The notes below the pieces were generated by a model. That model made no database searches, was not told the DNA's origin, and saw only the letters and a list, made by a program, of their open reading frames with translations. A stretch of DNA of 64,000 bases from DASWJZ01 sp963720705 (GTDB taxonomy: Bacteria > Pseudomonadota > Alphaproteobacteria > Rhizobiales > Afifellaceae): the NCBI GenBank assembly GCA_963720705.1, contig CAVRGJ010000007.1:62001-126000 (forward strand), written 5' to 3'. Numbering within the stretch: position 1 is the stretch's first letter; each line of letters begins with the position of its first letter. The translations under genes were made by a program, and so were the position numbers. Positions 24,307 through 33,750 of the stretch are shown one piece after another.

Positions 24307-26740
24307 CAAGCCGGTCGTTGGCGGCCTGCAGCGCGGCCTCGACCGCGCCCGATTGGCGGTTGATGTCGCCGACCACTCGAGCACCCGAAGTGGCAAGCGC
24401 GCCGTCGACCGCCCCGATCTGGCTGTTGATTTCACCGACGAGCTTCTCGCCGGTCGTGTCGAGACCTTGCTTGGCGAGGTCGACGGAGGCGTCGATCAGC
24501 GCGATTTGCGCCGCAACGCCGGCGCCGACTTCGGAGCCGACTTGGCGGAAGCGCTGATCCGCGGCGTCGATCGAGGCGTCGATCGCGCCCAGTTGGCGGT
24601 TGAGGTCGGCCATGATCTGGTCGCCTGCCGACGCGATCCGCTGGCTCGCAATTTCCACGGCGGAATCGACACGCTCGATCTGGCCGCCGATATTGCGCTC
24701 CGCCTCAAGCCCGATGCCGGCAAAGCGCTCGGCGGCCGAAGCCAGTTCGCGCTCCACCACATCGATCTGGCTGCGCAGTTGGCCTTCCACCGCACGGCCG
24801 GTATCGACCATGCGGTCGTTGGCCGAGACGAGGAGGGATTCCGCCTCGTTGATGTGGCGCTCAAGAGACTCCACGACTGCACGGCCGGTGCCGTCCAGGC
24901 GATCGCCAGCGGCAACGAGCGAGGACTGCGACTCCTGCAGCTGCGAACTCATGGCGCGGGCGACCGTCTGGCCGGTCTGCCCAAGGTGCTCGATAACCGC
25001 CTTGGAACGCGCCTCAAGCGCGGTGTTCACGATCTCCGCGGCGCGCTCGATGCGGCCGGTCGTCGAGTTGGCCTGGCTGGAGACGAGGTCGACGATCTCC
25101 TCCGCGCGCTTGCCGAGCCGCTGCACCAGCGCTTCGCCGTCGACCGTCACCGCCTGGTAGATTTTGTCGCCGGCTGCCTGGAAGCGGTCGATCACCGTGC
25201 CGGCGCGGTCGGTGAGCGTGGTGTCGAGCCGATCCTGCGCCTGGCGCAGGCGGACGTCGATTTCCTTGGTCTGCGAGGACATCGCGTCGACGAACGAGCT
25301 GCCGGCCTCGCGCATCTGCTGCGTGGCCTCGTGGCCGCTCGACGAGATGCTGCGGGAGAGCGCATCGCCCGCTTGCTGAATCTCGTCGACGAGATCCACG
25401 CCGCGCTGGCTGAACGCGTCGAGCGTCCTGCCGCTCGATGTCTCCAGCCGCATCAACAGCTCGTCACCGCGGGTGAGCAGCGAATCGGTGAAGCCCTCGC
25501 TCGTCACCGTGATGCGCTCGAGCAGTCCTTCGGCGCGCTCCGAGAAGCTGTCGGAGAGGCTGCTCGTGGTGCGGCTCAGCCGGTCGACGAGGACGTCGCT
25601 GTTCTCGAGGAATGTCTCCGAGACGCTGGCAACGGAATTGTTCAGGCGCTCTACCAGGAGATCGCCGCGGTTGATGATGGTGTCGGAGAGCTTGTCGCCT
25701 GCTTCGTTCAGCCGGTGGAAGAGACTGTCGCTCCGCGTGGCGAGGAGTTCCACCACCTGGTCGCCCGTCTGCCCGATCGACTGGGTGATCGCCTGGCTGC
25801 GGCCGGCGAGGAGGTCGGAGATGCGCTTGGCGGAGCTGTCGGCAGCAAGCGCGATCTGGTCGGTGATGCCGGCGAGGTCGGCGGAGAAGGAATCGTGCGA
25901 GCCGCGGATCGCCTGGCGCACGCGCTCGGCGTTCTGCACGATCGCCTCGCGCTCGGTGACGAGCTCGTCGATCAGGCGGCGCACGCGCAGCTCGTTGTCG
26001 GTGTAGGAGCGTTCGAGCGAGGCGACCTCGTTGTGTACGAGCACCTCAAGCTCACTCGCGCGCGCAAGCGCCCGTTCGATGCCGTCGCCCATTGCCGCCA
26101 CCTCGCGGCGGATCGCCTGGCTGACGGTGACGATCGACTCCTTGGCGATGTTCTCAGGCTCGGCCAGTCGCAGCGCCACTTCCGTCATGGTGCGCGACAC
26201 GAGGCGCATCTCCTGCCCGCGCCAGACCAGGATGGCGATGCCCCAGAAGAGCAGCACCGGGCCGACGATCCCGATTGCAAGACCAAGCAGATGCGGGGCG
26301 GAACGCACGTCTTCCACGCCACCAAGGGCGGAAATCTCGTCGCCCCACATGGAGAGGCCGAAAGAGAGTCCGAGGCCGACCCAGGCGATCGTCAGGAAGA
26401 GCGCGACCCAGAAGGGGGTGTAGGCCGGACGACGCTGCAATGCGTAGAGGAGGTTGCCGACGGAGCGGACGTCGTCGTTCGCGGCGCGTCGAGCGCGGCC
26501 TCTGTCCTGCGTCTTGCGGTCGCTGACGGCTCGGGTCCGTTCCTGGCCGGCGTCGGCCGCTTCCTCCACCGCCGGATTGTGCCGCGCCGTTGGCGCGCCA
26601 GTCCCTGTCGCCATTCTTTTTACCTTCTTTGCAACGCCTGCCACGGACGGCCTGATGCCGCCCTTGAAATCGATCTTGAGCGCCTCTTCCACAGCGTGAA
26701 GAGCAAACTCCGTCGTGTCCGACTTGCGGAACTTACTCAT
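24307..26740 (-). CDS. Giant coiled-coil membrane protein, N-terminal part before a frameshift
   Basis: This is the N-terminal part, about 810 residues. It starts with a conserved cytoplasmic segment (MSKFRKSDTTEFALHAVEEA) and then a basic low-complexity stretch. Two membrane helices lie near residues 107-130 and 147-172 (VALFLTIAWVGLGLSFGLSM; LAIGIVGPVLLFWGIAIL). Uninterrupted coiled coil with Ser/Asp/Arg-rich repeats follows. Homologues are single proteins of about 2,000 residues, so this reading frame and the one ending at 20608 should be one gene. A one-base insertion (CTTG where CTG is expected) breaks it near 24307. Whether the break is real or an assembly error cannot be told from the sequence. 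Antisense frames over 1,000 codons long exist but are codon-bias shadows. Confidence 0.8.
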
Positions 26741-27045
26741 CCATCACTCGTCTTCGTCCGTACCCAGCACACAACGGACGCGCTGCCGCTCGGCGGCAGG
26801 CGACGGCAAAAAGGAATGAGGTCGAGCGTGTATCGGCGCGACTTCACCCACAGTCTCGTCGGCCACCATTCCACCGCACTTCCGTCCTGGCCTTGGAACA
26901 GAAAGTGGGCGGAAAGCTGACCATCCCGGCCCGCCTCCCCGCGCTTGTCCGGCTGCGATTGTAGTGCCACACTGCCATTGTTGAAAGAAAAAAACCGTCG
27001 CGGTAGGTCATTGTGCAACGAAAAGGCGTGGCGCGTTAACGCTCT
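26741..27045. other. Divergent promoter region, no gene seen
   Basis: About 305 bases separate the coiled-coil gene (leftward) from the HPt-like gene (rightward). An A-rich tract GAAAGAAAAAAACCG near 26980 makes it distinctly less GC-rich than its surroundings, consistent with promoters. No confident -35/-10 or operator could be assigned. Confidence 0.45.
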
Positions 27046-27441
27046 GTGCCGGGTGATGCAAGTGAACTCTCAGTTCCCACAACGAATCTGAAGCCGCAAG
27101 CGAACGCCTCTGACATGCAGCCCGCCGCAGTGCCCGTTTTCGACGCCGTCCAGCTCAAGCGCCATACGCAGGGCGACGCCCGCATGCAGGTGGAGGTGCT
27201 GGCACTCTTTGCGACGGAGCTTGAGCGACTGTTGCGCCAGATCGAGGACGCCGTCGACGCGCAGATCAGGGGCGACCGCCTGCGTGCCATGATCGGCTTG
27301 GCGCGCACGACCGGCGCGACGCTGCTCGTGCAGCAGGCGCGGGCGCTCGAAGTTAAGATTACCGGCGAAAATCCGGATCTGACACCGCTCAGGGACGCGA
27401 TCGATCAGACGCTCGCCTACATTCGGCGCGCCGGGATCTGA
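27046..27441 (+). CDS. HPt-like helical protein, phospho-histidine apparently missing
   Basis: This protein is up to 131 residues from GTG 27046 (ATG 27115 is an alternative giving 108). The core FDAVQLKRHTQGDARMQVEVL...LFATELERLLRQIEDA and a second helix pair ending LLVQQARALEVKI look like the four-helix bundle of histidine phosphotransfer (HPt) proteins. At the place where HPt domains have AHTLKGS, this protein reads ARTTGAT, so the phosphorylated His is replaced. It may be a degenerate HPt that binds a receiver without transferring phosphate. The assignment is tentative. It is followed by the ferredoxin genes but shows no functional link to them. Confidence 0.6.
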   Translation: MPGDASELSVPTTNLKPQANASDMQPAAVPVFDAVQLKRHTQGDARMQVEVLALFATELERLLRQIEDAVDAQIRGDRLRAMIGLARTTGATLLVQQARALEVKITGENPDLTPLRDAIDQTLAYIRRAGI

Positions 27442-27564
27442 GCCTTTGTCGAACCGGCTTGAGATGTCGTCTCCGCCTGCCTTGACTCGCCTTGGTGGCA
27501 GTCTAAACCGCGTGCGATTTCCCTCCCGCCCGTCCCAGCGGATTTCGTCGCAACCCGGAGCAGC

Positions 27565-27885
27565 ATGGCAAAGATCACGTATATTGGAGCCGACGGGACG
27601 CGCTACGAGGTTGCGGCAGAGAACGGCTCCACGGTCATGGAGAATGCCATCCGCAACGGCGTTCCGGGCATCGAGGCGGAGTGCGGCGGTGCCTGCGCCT
27701 GCGCCACCTGCCATGTCTACGTTGCCGAGGAGTGGCTGCCGAAGACCGGCGGAGCGGGGCCGATGGAGGAGGACATGCTGGACTTCGCCTACGAGCTTCG
27801 GCCGAATTCCAGGCTTTCCTGCCAGATCACCGTCAGCGACGAGCTTGACGGCCTGGTCGTGACAGTGCCTGCCAACCAGGCATGA
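27565..27885 (+). CDS. [2Fe-2S] ferredoxin, putidaredoxin/adrenodoxin type
   Basis: This 106-residue ferredoxin has cluster ligands Cys40, Cys46, Cys49 and Cys86 (C-x5-C-x2-C...C; LSCQI), the vertebrate-adrenodoxin/putidaredoxin pattern. The family passes single electrons to cytochromes P450, Rieske oxygenases or Fe-S assembly. Its stop overlaps the start of a ferredoxin reductase (ATGA), so the two form a redox pair made together. No P450 or oxygenase is nearby, so the electron acceptor is encoded elsewhere. Confidence 0.92.
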   Translation: MAKITYIGADGTRYEVAAENGSTVMENAIRNGVPGIEAECGGACACATCHVYVAEEWLPKTGGAGPMEEDMLDFAYELRPNSRLSCQITVSDELDGLVVTVPANQA

Positions 27886-28946
27886 GCGGGACGGTCGAAG
27901 AGGGCGGCAGCGACGTTGCGATGACCGCAGACTTTGAAGAAACCGACGTCGTCATCGTCGGCGCCGGTCCGGTCGGACTCTTCTCGGTCTTCGAACTCGG
28001 GCTGCTCGACGTGAAGTGCACGCTTATCGACATCCTCGACCGGCCCGGCGGGCAGTGCGCGGAGCTTTATCCGGAGAAGCCGATCTACGACATTCCGGCA
28101 GCACCGATGATCACCGCGCAGGGACTCGTCGACAAGCTCGTTCAGCAGATCAGCCCGTTCCACCCGAAATTCCATTTCGGTGAGATGGTAACGGCGCTGG
28201 AGCGCGTTGAAGACGGCTTCCGCGTCTCGACGGATGCCGGCACGACACTCGCCTGTAAGGCCGTGGTCGTCGCCGCCGGCGGCGGCTCTTTTCAACCGAA
28301 GCGGCCGCCCATACCCGGCATCGAGGGATATGAGGGCCGCAGCGTCTTCTATTCCGTGCGTCGCATGGAGGATTATCGCGGCCACGATCTTCTGATCGTC
28401 GGCGGCGGGGATTCCGCGCTCGACTGGGTCTTGAACCTCGAGCCGCTCGCCAAGAGCCTGACGCTGGTGCACCGCCGGCCGGAGTTTCGCGCCGCGCCGG
28501 ACAGCGTCAACCGGATGCTGGCGCTTCGCGACGCCGGCAAGATCCGCTTCGAGATCGGCCAGGTCGCCGAGCTGGTCGGAACCGACGGCGCGCTCGAAGG
28601 CGCCGTCGTCAAGGGGCCGGAGGGCAATCTCAAGATCGCTGCGACGCGCCTGCTCCCGTTCTTCGGGCTCACGATGAAGCTCGGTCCCGTCGCCGGCTGG
28701 GGCCTCAATCTCAATGAGGAGCGCATCGAGGTCGACACCGTGCGCTTCGAGACCTCCGAGCCCGGCATCTTCGCCATCGGCGACATCAATGTTTATCCGG
28801 GCAAGCTGAAGCTGATCCTCTGTGGCTTTCACGAAGCGGCGATGATGGCGCGCGCGGTGAAGCATGTCGTCCATCCGAACGAGCGCATCGTCTTCCAATA
28901 CACGACGTCTTCAACTCGCCTGCAAAAGAAGCTCGGGGTGGCATAG
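27882..28946 (+). CDS. Ferredoxin-NAD(P)+ reductase, thioredoxin-reductase-like
   Basis: This 354-residue flavoprotein has an FAD-binding VVIVGAGPVGLF near residue 23, an NAD(P)-binding LLIVGGGDSALDW near 167-179 and a C-terminal FAD-contact motif GIFAIGDINVYPG. It lacks the CxxC redox pair of thioredoxin reductase, and that with its length identifies the TrxR-like ferredoxin reductase group (YumC type), which reduces small ferredoxins with NADPH. The ATG at 27882 lies inside the ferredoxin stop codon; a second ATG at 27921 is possible. It is the direct partner of the upstream ferredoxin. Confidence 0.92.
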   Translation: MSGTVEEGGSDVAMTADFEETDVVIVGAGPVGLFSVFELGLLDVKCTLIDILDRPGGQCAELYPEKPIYDIPAAPMITAQGLVDKLVQQISPFHPKFHFGEMVTALERVEDGFRVSTDAGTTLACKAVVVAAGGGSFQPKRPPIPGIEGYEGRSVFYSVRRMEDYRGHDLLIVGGGDSALDWVLNLEPLAKSLTLVHRRPEFRAAPDSVNRMLALRDAGKIRFEIGQVAELVGTDGALEGAVVKGPEGNLKIAATRLLPFFGLTMKLGPVAGWGLNLNEERIEVDTVRFETSEPGIFAIGDINVYPGKLKLILCGFHEAAMMARAVKHVVHPNERIVFQYTTSSTRLQKKLGVA

Positions 28947-29014
28947 GCGGGGCGGCCGCCCATGTTCCTCAGTGCCATTTGGCACGGCAGCCGAGCCGCG
29001 TGCAGCGGCCCAAC

Positions 29015-30241
29015 TCAAACCCTGACGAAGAGCGCCGAGGCGAGCGAGCGGAGCGTGGGCGGCATGCGCTCGAAGGTGCGCTTCAGTCCTGGGCGCACGC
29101 GCTCCTGGTAGATCTCGGCGTAGGCGCGGCCGGTGCGGGAGAGAGGCAGGGTGTAATCGGCGACGCCGACCTCAAGCCGGCACCAATCGCGCTTGTGGCG
29201 CCCCTCTGGTGCGAGCATGTCGATGATCCGGACGCCGCGCTCCCAGAACCCGGAGATCAGGTACTCCATGAGGAGCTTGCCCGGCGAGACGTCGGAAAAG
29301 CGCGCGTCGTAAGCGCTCATATAAGCGAAGTGCGTGCCGCGATGCTCGAAGCCGAAACGGATCGCCGCGGTTTCTCCGGCGACGACGAGGCGCGCGACGA
29401 CGGCGCCGCTTTCGACACTTCCGGCGAGGTCGAGCAAGCATTCCTTCGTCGCCGGATCGACAAAGGCGCTCGACAAGTTGCCGCGCTGCACGAGCCATTT
29501 GCGTTTGAGGTCCACCGCGTCGGCAACGGCAGCGCGGGCTTCCGGGCCCCCGCTAAGAATCTCGAACCGGTGTTCGCCGGCCTTCTCAAGATGGCTGCGT
29601 CGGTTGCGGAGGCCGTGGCGCAATTTCCGCGAAAGGCTGTTCCTGAATGCCTCGAAATCGGGGAAGGTGGAAAGATCAGCGAACGGCGCGACGGCGCGTG
29701 CGATCGCCGGACGAAGATGCGGCGCGGCGAGGCGTAAGAGGTGCGAGTCGTCGCGCATGCGGCGGAACACGATGGCGTCGGTTCCGGCGTCTTGCAGCGA
29801 GGCGAGCCCGGCTTCGAAGGCGCCGCGGGGTGCGCGCGCGGGATCGAGGAGCACTTCCGAATATTGCGCGATCGGGTCGCCGGCTATCCGCGCGATGCGA
29901 AGCGCCGCGGGACCGGAGACCGCTGCCGGCAGGATCAGGACCGGTTGCCCGGCTTCGCGCACCACCGCGATGTGAAGGACGGAGCCTCGCTGCGTGCCGA
30001 TGAAATGGCGTGCCCAGAGGCGGACATGCGCGAAGCTTTGGAAGACGGAGGCCGCCGGCGAAAGCGCCTCCAGTGCGAGCCATTCGGGTGCTATCCGATC
30101 GAGTGCTGCAAGGCTGTCGGCAACCTCGACGTTGAAGCCGGGACCACACGCGATCTCGGGTGCAACCGTCGCCGCCTCGGGCCGAAGTGCCCGATCGGGC
30201 GAAACGTCCGCGGCGATCTGCATCGACGTTCCGTCGCTCAC
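29015..30241 (-). CDS. CelD/BcsL-family GNAT acetyltransferase, copy 2
   Basis: This 408-residue protein has the two-lobed GNAT (Acetyltransf_6) architecture. Recognisable blocks are LALEALSPAASVFQSFAHVRLW, the basic RKLRHGLRNRRSHLEKAGEH helix and, in the C-terminal lobe, RFGFEHRGTHFAYMSAYDARF and SPGKLLMEYLISGFWERGV. Members acetylate or aminoacylate polysaccharide or lipid precursors and often accompany envelope genes. The start is taken as GTG 30241, which overlaps the stop of the upstream paralogue (GTGA); a nearby ATG at 30223 is also possible. The tandem copies are clearly related but diverged. Confidence 0.82.
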   Translation of the reverse strand: MSDGTSMQIAADVSPDRALRPEAATVAPEIACGPGFNVEVADSLAALDRIAPEWLALEALSPAASVFQSFAHVRLWARHFIGTQRGSVLHIAVVREAGQPVLILPAAVSGPAALRIARIAGDPIAQYSEVLLDPARAPRGAFEAGLASLQDAGTDAIVFRRMRDDSHLLRLAAPHLRPAIARAVAPFADLSTFPDFEAFRNSLSRKLRHGLRNRRSHLEKAGEHRFEILSGGPEARAAVADAVDLKRKWLVQRGNLSSAFVDPATKECLLDLAGSVESGAVVARLVVAGETAAIRFGFEHRGTHFAYMSAYDARFSDVSPGKLLMEYLISGFWERGVRIIDMLAPEGRHKRDWCRLEVGVADYTLPLSRTGRAYAEIYQERVRPGLKRTFERMPPTLRSLASALFVRV

Positions 30242-31437
30242 ACCTTCAGCGCCCTGCGAGCAAGTGCGGAGCGAAGCGGCGCCGGAAGCGCGTAGAAAGC
30301 ATCGCGCAGTGCCGGGGCGAGCGTACGGAGTGCCGCGCGCGCATAAAGTTGGCCGCCGAGCGTCATCGGCAGCGCGAAATCGAGGACAGAGACCTCGCCC
30401 GACTGCCATTCGCTCTTATTGCGCGAGCGGGGCGCCAGCATGTCGTAGCGTAGAATACCGTTCTCCGCGCACCAGCCGAGCATGTGGTGGGTCAAGACGT
30501 TGCCCGGCCCAAGCGCTGCGAACTCCGGAGCGAAGGCGCGAAGGTAGAGGTAATACGTACCGCCGTGATGGAAGCCTGCCTCGAAGGCGGCGGCACGCCC
30601 GTCGAGGCTCAATCTCGAGACGACCATGCGCGGCGTTGGGCCCGTCTTGCACAATGTGCGTGCAAGCTCGCTTAGGCAGTCGGCGCTTTCCGCCTTCACG
30701 AAGGCGCGGCTTATGCGTCCTGTGCTTCTAAGCCAACCGCGCTTCAGCGCCAGCGCTTCCATCAGCCAGGCCGTCGCTTCGCCCGGATCGCCTGCCAGAT
30801 CGAAGCCGGCGCGGCCCTCGCGGTGGAAACGCCGGACTCGTTTCCGCTGCTTCTTCGCCACGGTCGGCTTCGGCGCGCGAAATGCATTGTCGATGCCCGG
30901 CGAAAGGTCGGCATAGGGAGCCGCTTCGGTCGAGCAGATCGGCGAAACGTCGCGAAGCGCGGCGCGAAGCGCACTATCGGCGCGCACCCGCTCAAGCAGC
31001 ACCAGGTCGGGACGCATCGTCTCGCGCAGCGCGCCGAGCGCCGTATTCACGGCCGCCTCAGCGTCGACGCCGGGGTCGAGCAGGATGTCGTCATATTGTC
31101 CGAGCGGCGTGCCCGCGCCGCGAGCGATCCTGAAAATCGCGTGCCGCTCGATCGACAGCGGCCAGATCAACACTGGCAGCACACCGTCGCGCACGACGAC
31201 AGTCACCGGCCGCCGGGCCGGGAAGTGGCGGGCCCAGGCAGCGAGGAGTTCGGGTGTCTGGAAGAGGATGGCACCGGCCTGCAGGTCGGTTATGCGGCGC
31301 CAGTCGGCGCCGAGCGCGTCATAAGCGCTGGAGCCTTCGATTACCTCGGCTTTGAAAGAGGGCCGGAGCGCCGACCTGTTGCGGGCGGACGGGGGTGCGG
31401 CCCGCCGGAGGAGTCCCGCAACGGCTGCTTCGCTCAT
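30238..31437 (-). CDS. CelD/BcsL-family GNAT acetyltransferase, copy 1
   Basis: This 399-residue protein is a paralogue of the downstream gene with the same block order: WRRITDLQAGAILFQTPELL, the basic KKQRKRVRRFHREGRAGFD helix, and AAFEAGFHHGGTYYLYLRAF then GPGNVLTHHMLGWCAENGILR in the C-terminal lobe. It is first in a two-gene operon with 4-base overlap. It is likely cytosolic or membrane-associated and modifies an envelope sugar or lipid. The acceptor is unknown, and no polysaccharide synthase is in the window. Confidence 0.83.
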   Translation of the reverse strand: MSEAAVAGLLRRAAPPSARNRSALRPSFKAEVIEGSSAYDALGADWRRITDLQAGAILFQTPELLAAWARHFPARRPVTVVVRDGVLPVLIWPLSIERHAIFRIARGAGTPLGQYDDILLDPGVDAEAAVNTALGALRETMRPDLVLLERVRADSALRAALRDVSPICSTEAAPYADLSPGIDNAFRAPKPTVAKKQRKRVRRFHREGRAGFDLAGDPGEATAWLMEALALKRGWLRSTGRISRAFVKAESADCLSELARTLCKTGPTPRMVVSRLSLDGRAAAFEAGFHHGGTYYLYLRAFAPEFAALGPGNVLTHHMLGWCAENGILRYDMLAPRSRNKSEWQSGEVSVLDFALPMTLGGQLYARAALRTLAPALRDAFYALPAPLRSALARRALKV

Positions 31438-31529
31438 GAGTGGCTCCGACGTGACGCGGAATCACTAGCAGGGGGTCACCACCGAAGGGTAAACAGCTAC
31501 GCGTTAACCTTTCCGCCGATCGGGCCGGA

Positions 31530-33590
31530 TCACTCCGCCATGCGGCGCGCAGCGCGGCCGCGTCGCCGACGGCCTTCGTCGGCGCCGGAGAGCGCGTTCT
31601 CGCGCCGCTCGGGCAGCGTCACGGCGGCGGCGAGATTCGGGAATGGCTCAACCTTGTTCGGAAACGCCATGGCGTTGACGAAGTGCTCTTGGAAGCGCGG
31701 TTCAAGCGCCGTTTCGATCTTCTCGATCCGACGCACCAGCGCTTCGATCTCGCGGCGATAGCCTTTGTTCAGGAGCGCCATGCGCGCGCCGGTACCGGCG
31801 GCGTTGCCGACGCCCGCCACATGATCGAGCGGGCAGTCGGGGACGAGCCCGATCACCATCGCGTATTTCGGGTCGATATAGGTGCCGAACGCGCCGGCGA
31901 GCTTGATGCGGTCGACCTTGCCAATGCCGAGCTTGTCCATGAGGAGCCGCGCGCCGGCGTAAAGTGCCGCCTTCGCGAGCTGGATCGCGCGCACATCCGT
32001 CTGCAGCACGCGGATCTCCGGCATGCTCCTGAGCTTGTCGGCGTGGCGAAGCACATAGGCGAAGGTGCGCCCGGTCGGCACGATGCGGTCGCTCTTCGCC
32101 GCGAGCGCGCCGTCGATCACGCCGTCCTCCGATACGATGCCGGCGAGGAACATCTCGGCGATCGCCTCGATGATGCCGGAGCCGCAGATGCCGGTCACGC
32201 CGACCGTCGCTGCAGTCTCGGCGAACTCCAACTCGTCGGACCAGTGATCGCCGCCGATCACCTTCACCTTCGGCTCGAGCGTCGCCGGATCGATGCGGAC
32301 CCGCTCGATCGCGCCCGGTGCGGCGCGCTGGCCGCCCGAAATTTCCGCGCCTTCGAAGGCAGGGCCGGTCGGCGAGGACGCGGCGACGAGCCGCTCCTTG
32401 TTGCCGAGCACGATCTCGGCGTTGGTGCCGACGTCGACGAGGAGCGTGATCTCCTCACTCCGATGCGGGCCTTCCGCAAGCGTCGCGCCGGCCGAATCCG
32501 CGCCGACGTGGCCGGCGATGCACGGGAGGGTGTAGACGCGCGCGCCCTCGTTCACCGGCAAGCCGATGTCGCGGGCGCGGAAATTCAGCGCGTCGGAGAC
32601 GGCAAGCGCGAACGGCGCGCCGCCGAGCTCGGTCGGGTCGATGCCGAGGAAGAGGTGGTGCATGATCGGGTTCCCGACGAAGACGCAGTCAAGAATCTCG
32701 TCGGAGGAAATCCCCGCTTCCGCACAGACCTTGCCGATCAGGACGCCGATTGCCTCGCGCACGGCCTTGGTCATCGCCTCGCGTCCCTCCGGATTCATCA
32801 TCACGTAGGAGACGCGGCTCATCAGGTCTTCGCCGAAGCGGATCTGCGGGTTCGGTATGCCCGCGGAAGCGAGCGTGCGCCCGGAAAGGAGTGCGGAGAG
32901 GTGGCAGGCAATTGTGGTCGAGCCGATGTCCACGGCGATGCCGCAGGCGAAATTGTGCAGGCCCGGCCAGAGCGCGATCACCACCGGCCCGCCGCGGTCG
33001 TGGTGCACGGCGGCGGTGACCTTCCATTCGCCCTGGCGGAGGATTTTCTGCACCTTCGGAAGGAGGTCGAAGTCGATCCGAAGCCCCTCGAAGCGCCAGT
33101 CCCGCTCGAGCACGCGGAGCAACCGGTCGGTGTCGCCGAGCGGCTTCGCCATATCGGGCTCGTCGACCTCCACGTAGCAGAGCTGGGTGATCGGATCGCG
33201 TTCGATCACCCGCGTCTCGGCGCGCTTCCTGACGATCTGGCGGTTGATCTGCACGTCCTGCGGCACGTCGACGACGAGGTCGCCCAGGATGGTGGCCGAG
33301 CAGGAGAGGCGGCGCTGGTTTTCAAGCTCGCCGCGCTTCGCCACATAGAGCGCTTCAGTATCGGAGAATGGCGAGAGGTTAGCCGCGCGCGAGGTGATCT
33401 GGTGCTTTGCGAACTCGCCTTCCTGCACCTCGATCTGGCAGCGCCCGCAGATGCCGCGCCCGCCGCAGACACTCTCGATGTAGACGCCGAGCGCCCGCGC
33501 CGCATCGAGCACCGACGTGCCGACGGGAAACCGCCCGCGCCGGCCCGACGGCATGAAGAGGACGAGAGGGTCTTGGATCGGAGCGTTCAT
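31530..33590 (-). CDS. RamA-type corrinoid activation protein (2Fe-2S + ASKHA domain, DUF4445)
   Basis: This 686-residue protein has an N-terminal [2Fe-2S] domain with Cys42, Cys48, Cys51 (CGGRGICGRC) and Cys97. A linker and an ASKHA ATPase-like domain follow, with AVDIGSTTIACHLSAL near 219, LLVDVGTNAEIVLG and GICGSGIIEAI. Such proteins use ATP-linked reduction to return oxidised Co(II) corrinoid proteins to active Co(I). It would reactivate the corrinoid protein at 38.8 kb. It is unusual in that the last 18 residues form an Arg/Gly-rich tail (RRRRGRAARR), resembling tails on the methyltransferases of the same locus. Gene order suggests it is downstream in the metF-methyltransferase operon. 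Confidence 0.9.
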   Translation of the reverse strand: MNAPIQDPLVLFMPSGRRGRFPVGTSVLDAARALGVYIESVCGGRGICGRCQIEVQEGEFAKHQITSRAANLSPFSDTEALYVAKRGELENQRRLSCSATILGDLVVDVPQDVQINRQIVRKRAETRVIERDPITQLCYVEVDEPDMAKPLGDTDRLLRVLERDWRFEGLRIDFDLLPKVQKILRQGEWKVTAAVHHDRGGPVVIALWPGLHNFACGIAVDIGSTTIACHLSALLSGRTLASAGIPNPQIRFGEDLMSRVSYVMMNPEGREAMTKAVREAIGVLIGKVCAEAGISSDEILDCVFVGNPIMHHLFLGIDPTELGGAPFALAVSDALNFRARDIGLPVNEGARVYTLPCIAGHVGADSAGATLAEGPHRSEEITLLVDVGTNAEIVLGNKERLVAASSPTGPAFEGAEISGGQRAAPGAIERVRIDPATLEPKVKVIGGDHWSDELEFAETAATVGVTGICGSGIIEAIAEMFLAGIVSEDGVIDGALAAKSDRIVPTGRTFAYVLRHADKLRSMPEIRVLQTDVRAIQLAKAALYAGARLLMDKLGIGKVDRIKLAGAFGTYIDPKYAMVIGLVPDCPLDHVAGVGNAAGTGARMALLNKGYRREIEALVRRIEKIETALEPRFQEHFVNAMAFPNKVEPFPNLAAAVTLPERRENALSGADEGRRRRGRAARRMAE

Positions 33591-33642
33591 GAGGCCTGCG
33601 ATGCGCCGTGGCGCCCCTGCCAGGCGCGGCGCGATTCCCCTT

Positions 33643-33731
33643 CCCCTTGCGGGGAGGGGTCAGGGGAGTGGGAAAGACGATGCAGCAGCTTGTTTCCTCC
33701 CTCTCCATCTCTCCCCCGCAAGGGGGGAGAG
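33643..33731. repeat. Pair of CCCCTTGCGGGG-type palindromes between RamA and methyl-THF enzyme genes
   Basis: Two hairpins share the theme of a C-rich arm, a GCAA/TTGC loop and a G-rich arm. One is TCCCC-TTGC-GGGGA near 33642-33655. The other is a 9-bp stem CTCTCCCCC / GGGGGAGAG at 33709-33731. They are roughly inverted relative to each other and fill most of the short gap. A related element occurs at 42271. They may terminate or attenuate transcription into the RamA gene. Confidence 0.6.
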
Positions 33732-33750
33732 GCCCCGTCGAGCCCTTCGT

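Noticed and set aside
23207..26920. Plus-strand open frame of 1,237 codons
   Set aside because: It is antisense to the giant coiled-coil gene, has repetitive Ser/Arg composition and no family features; GC-rich codon bias makes such antisense frames long.
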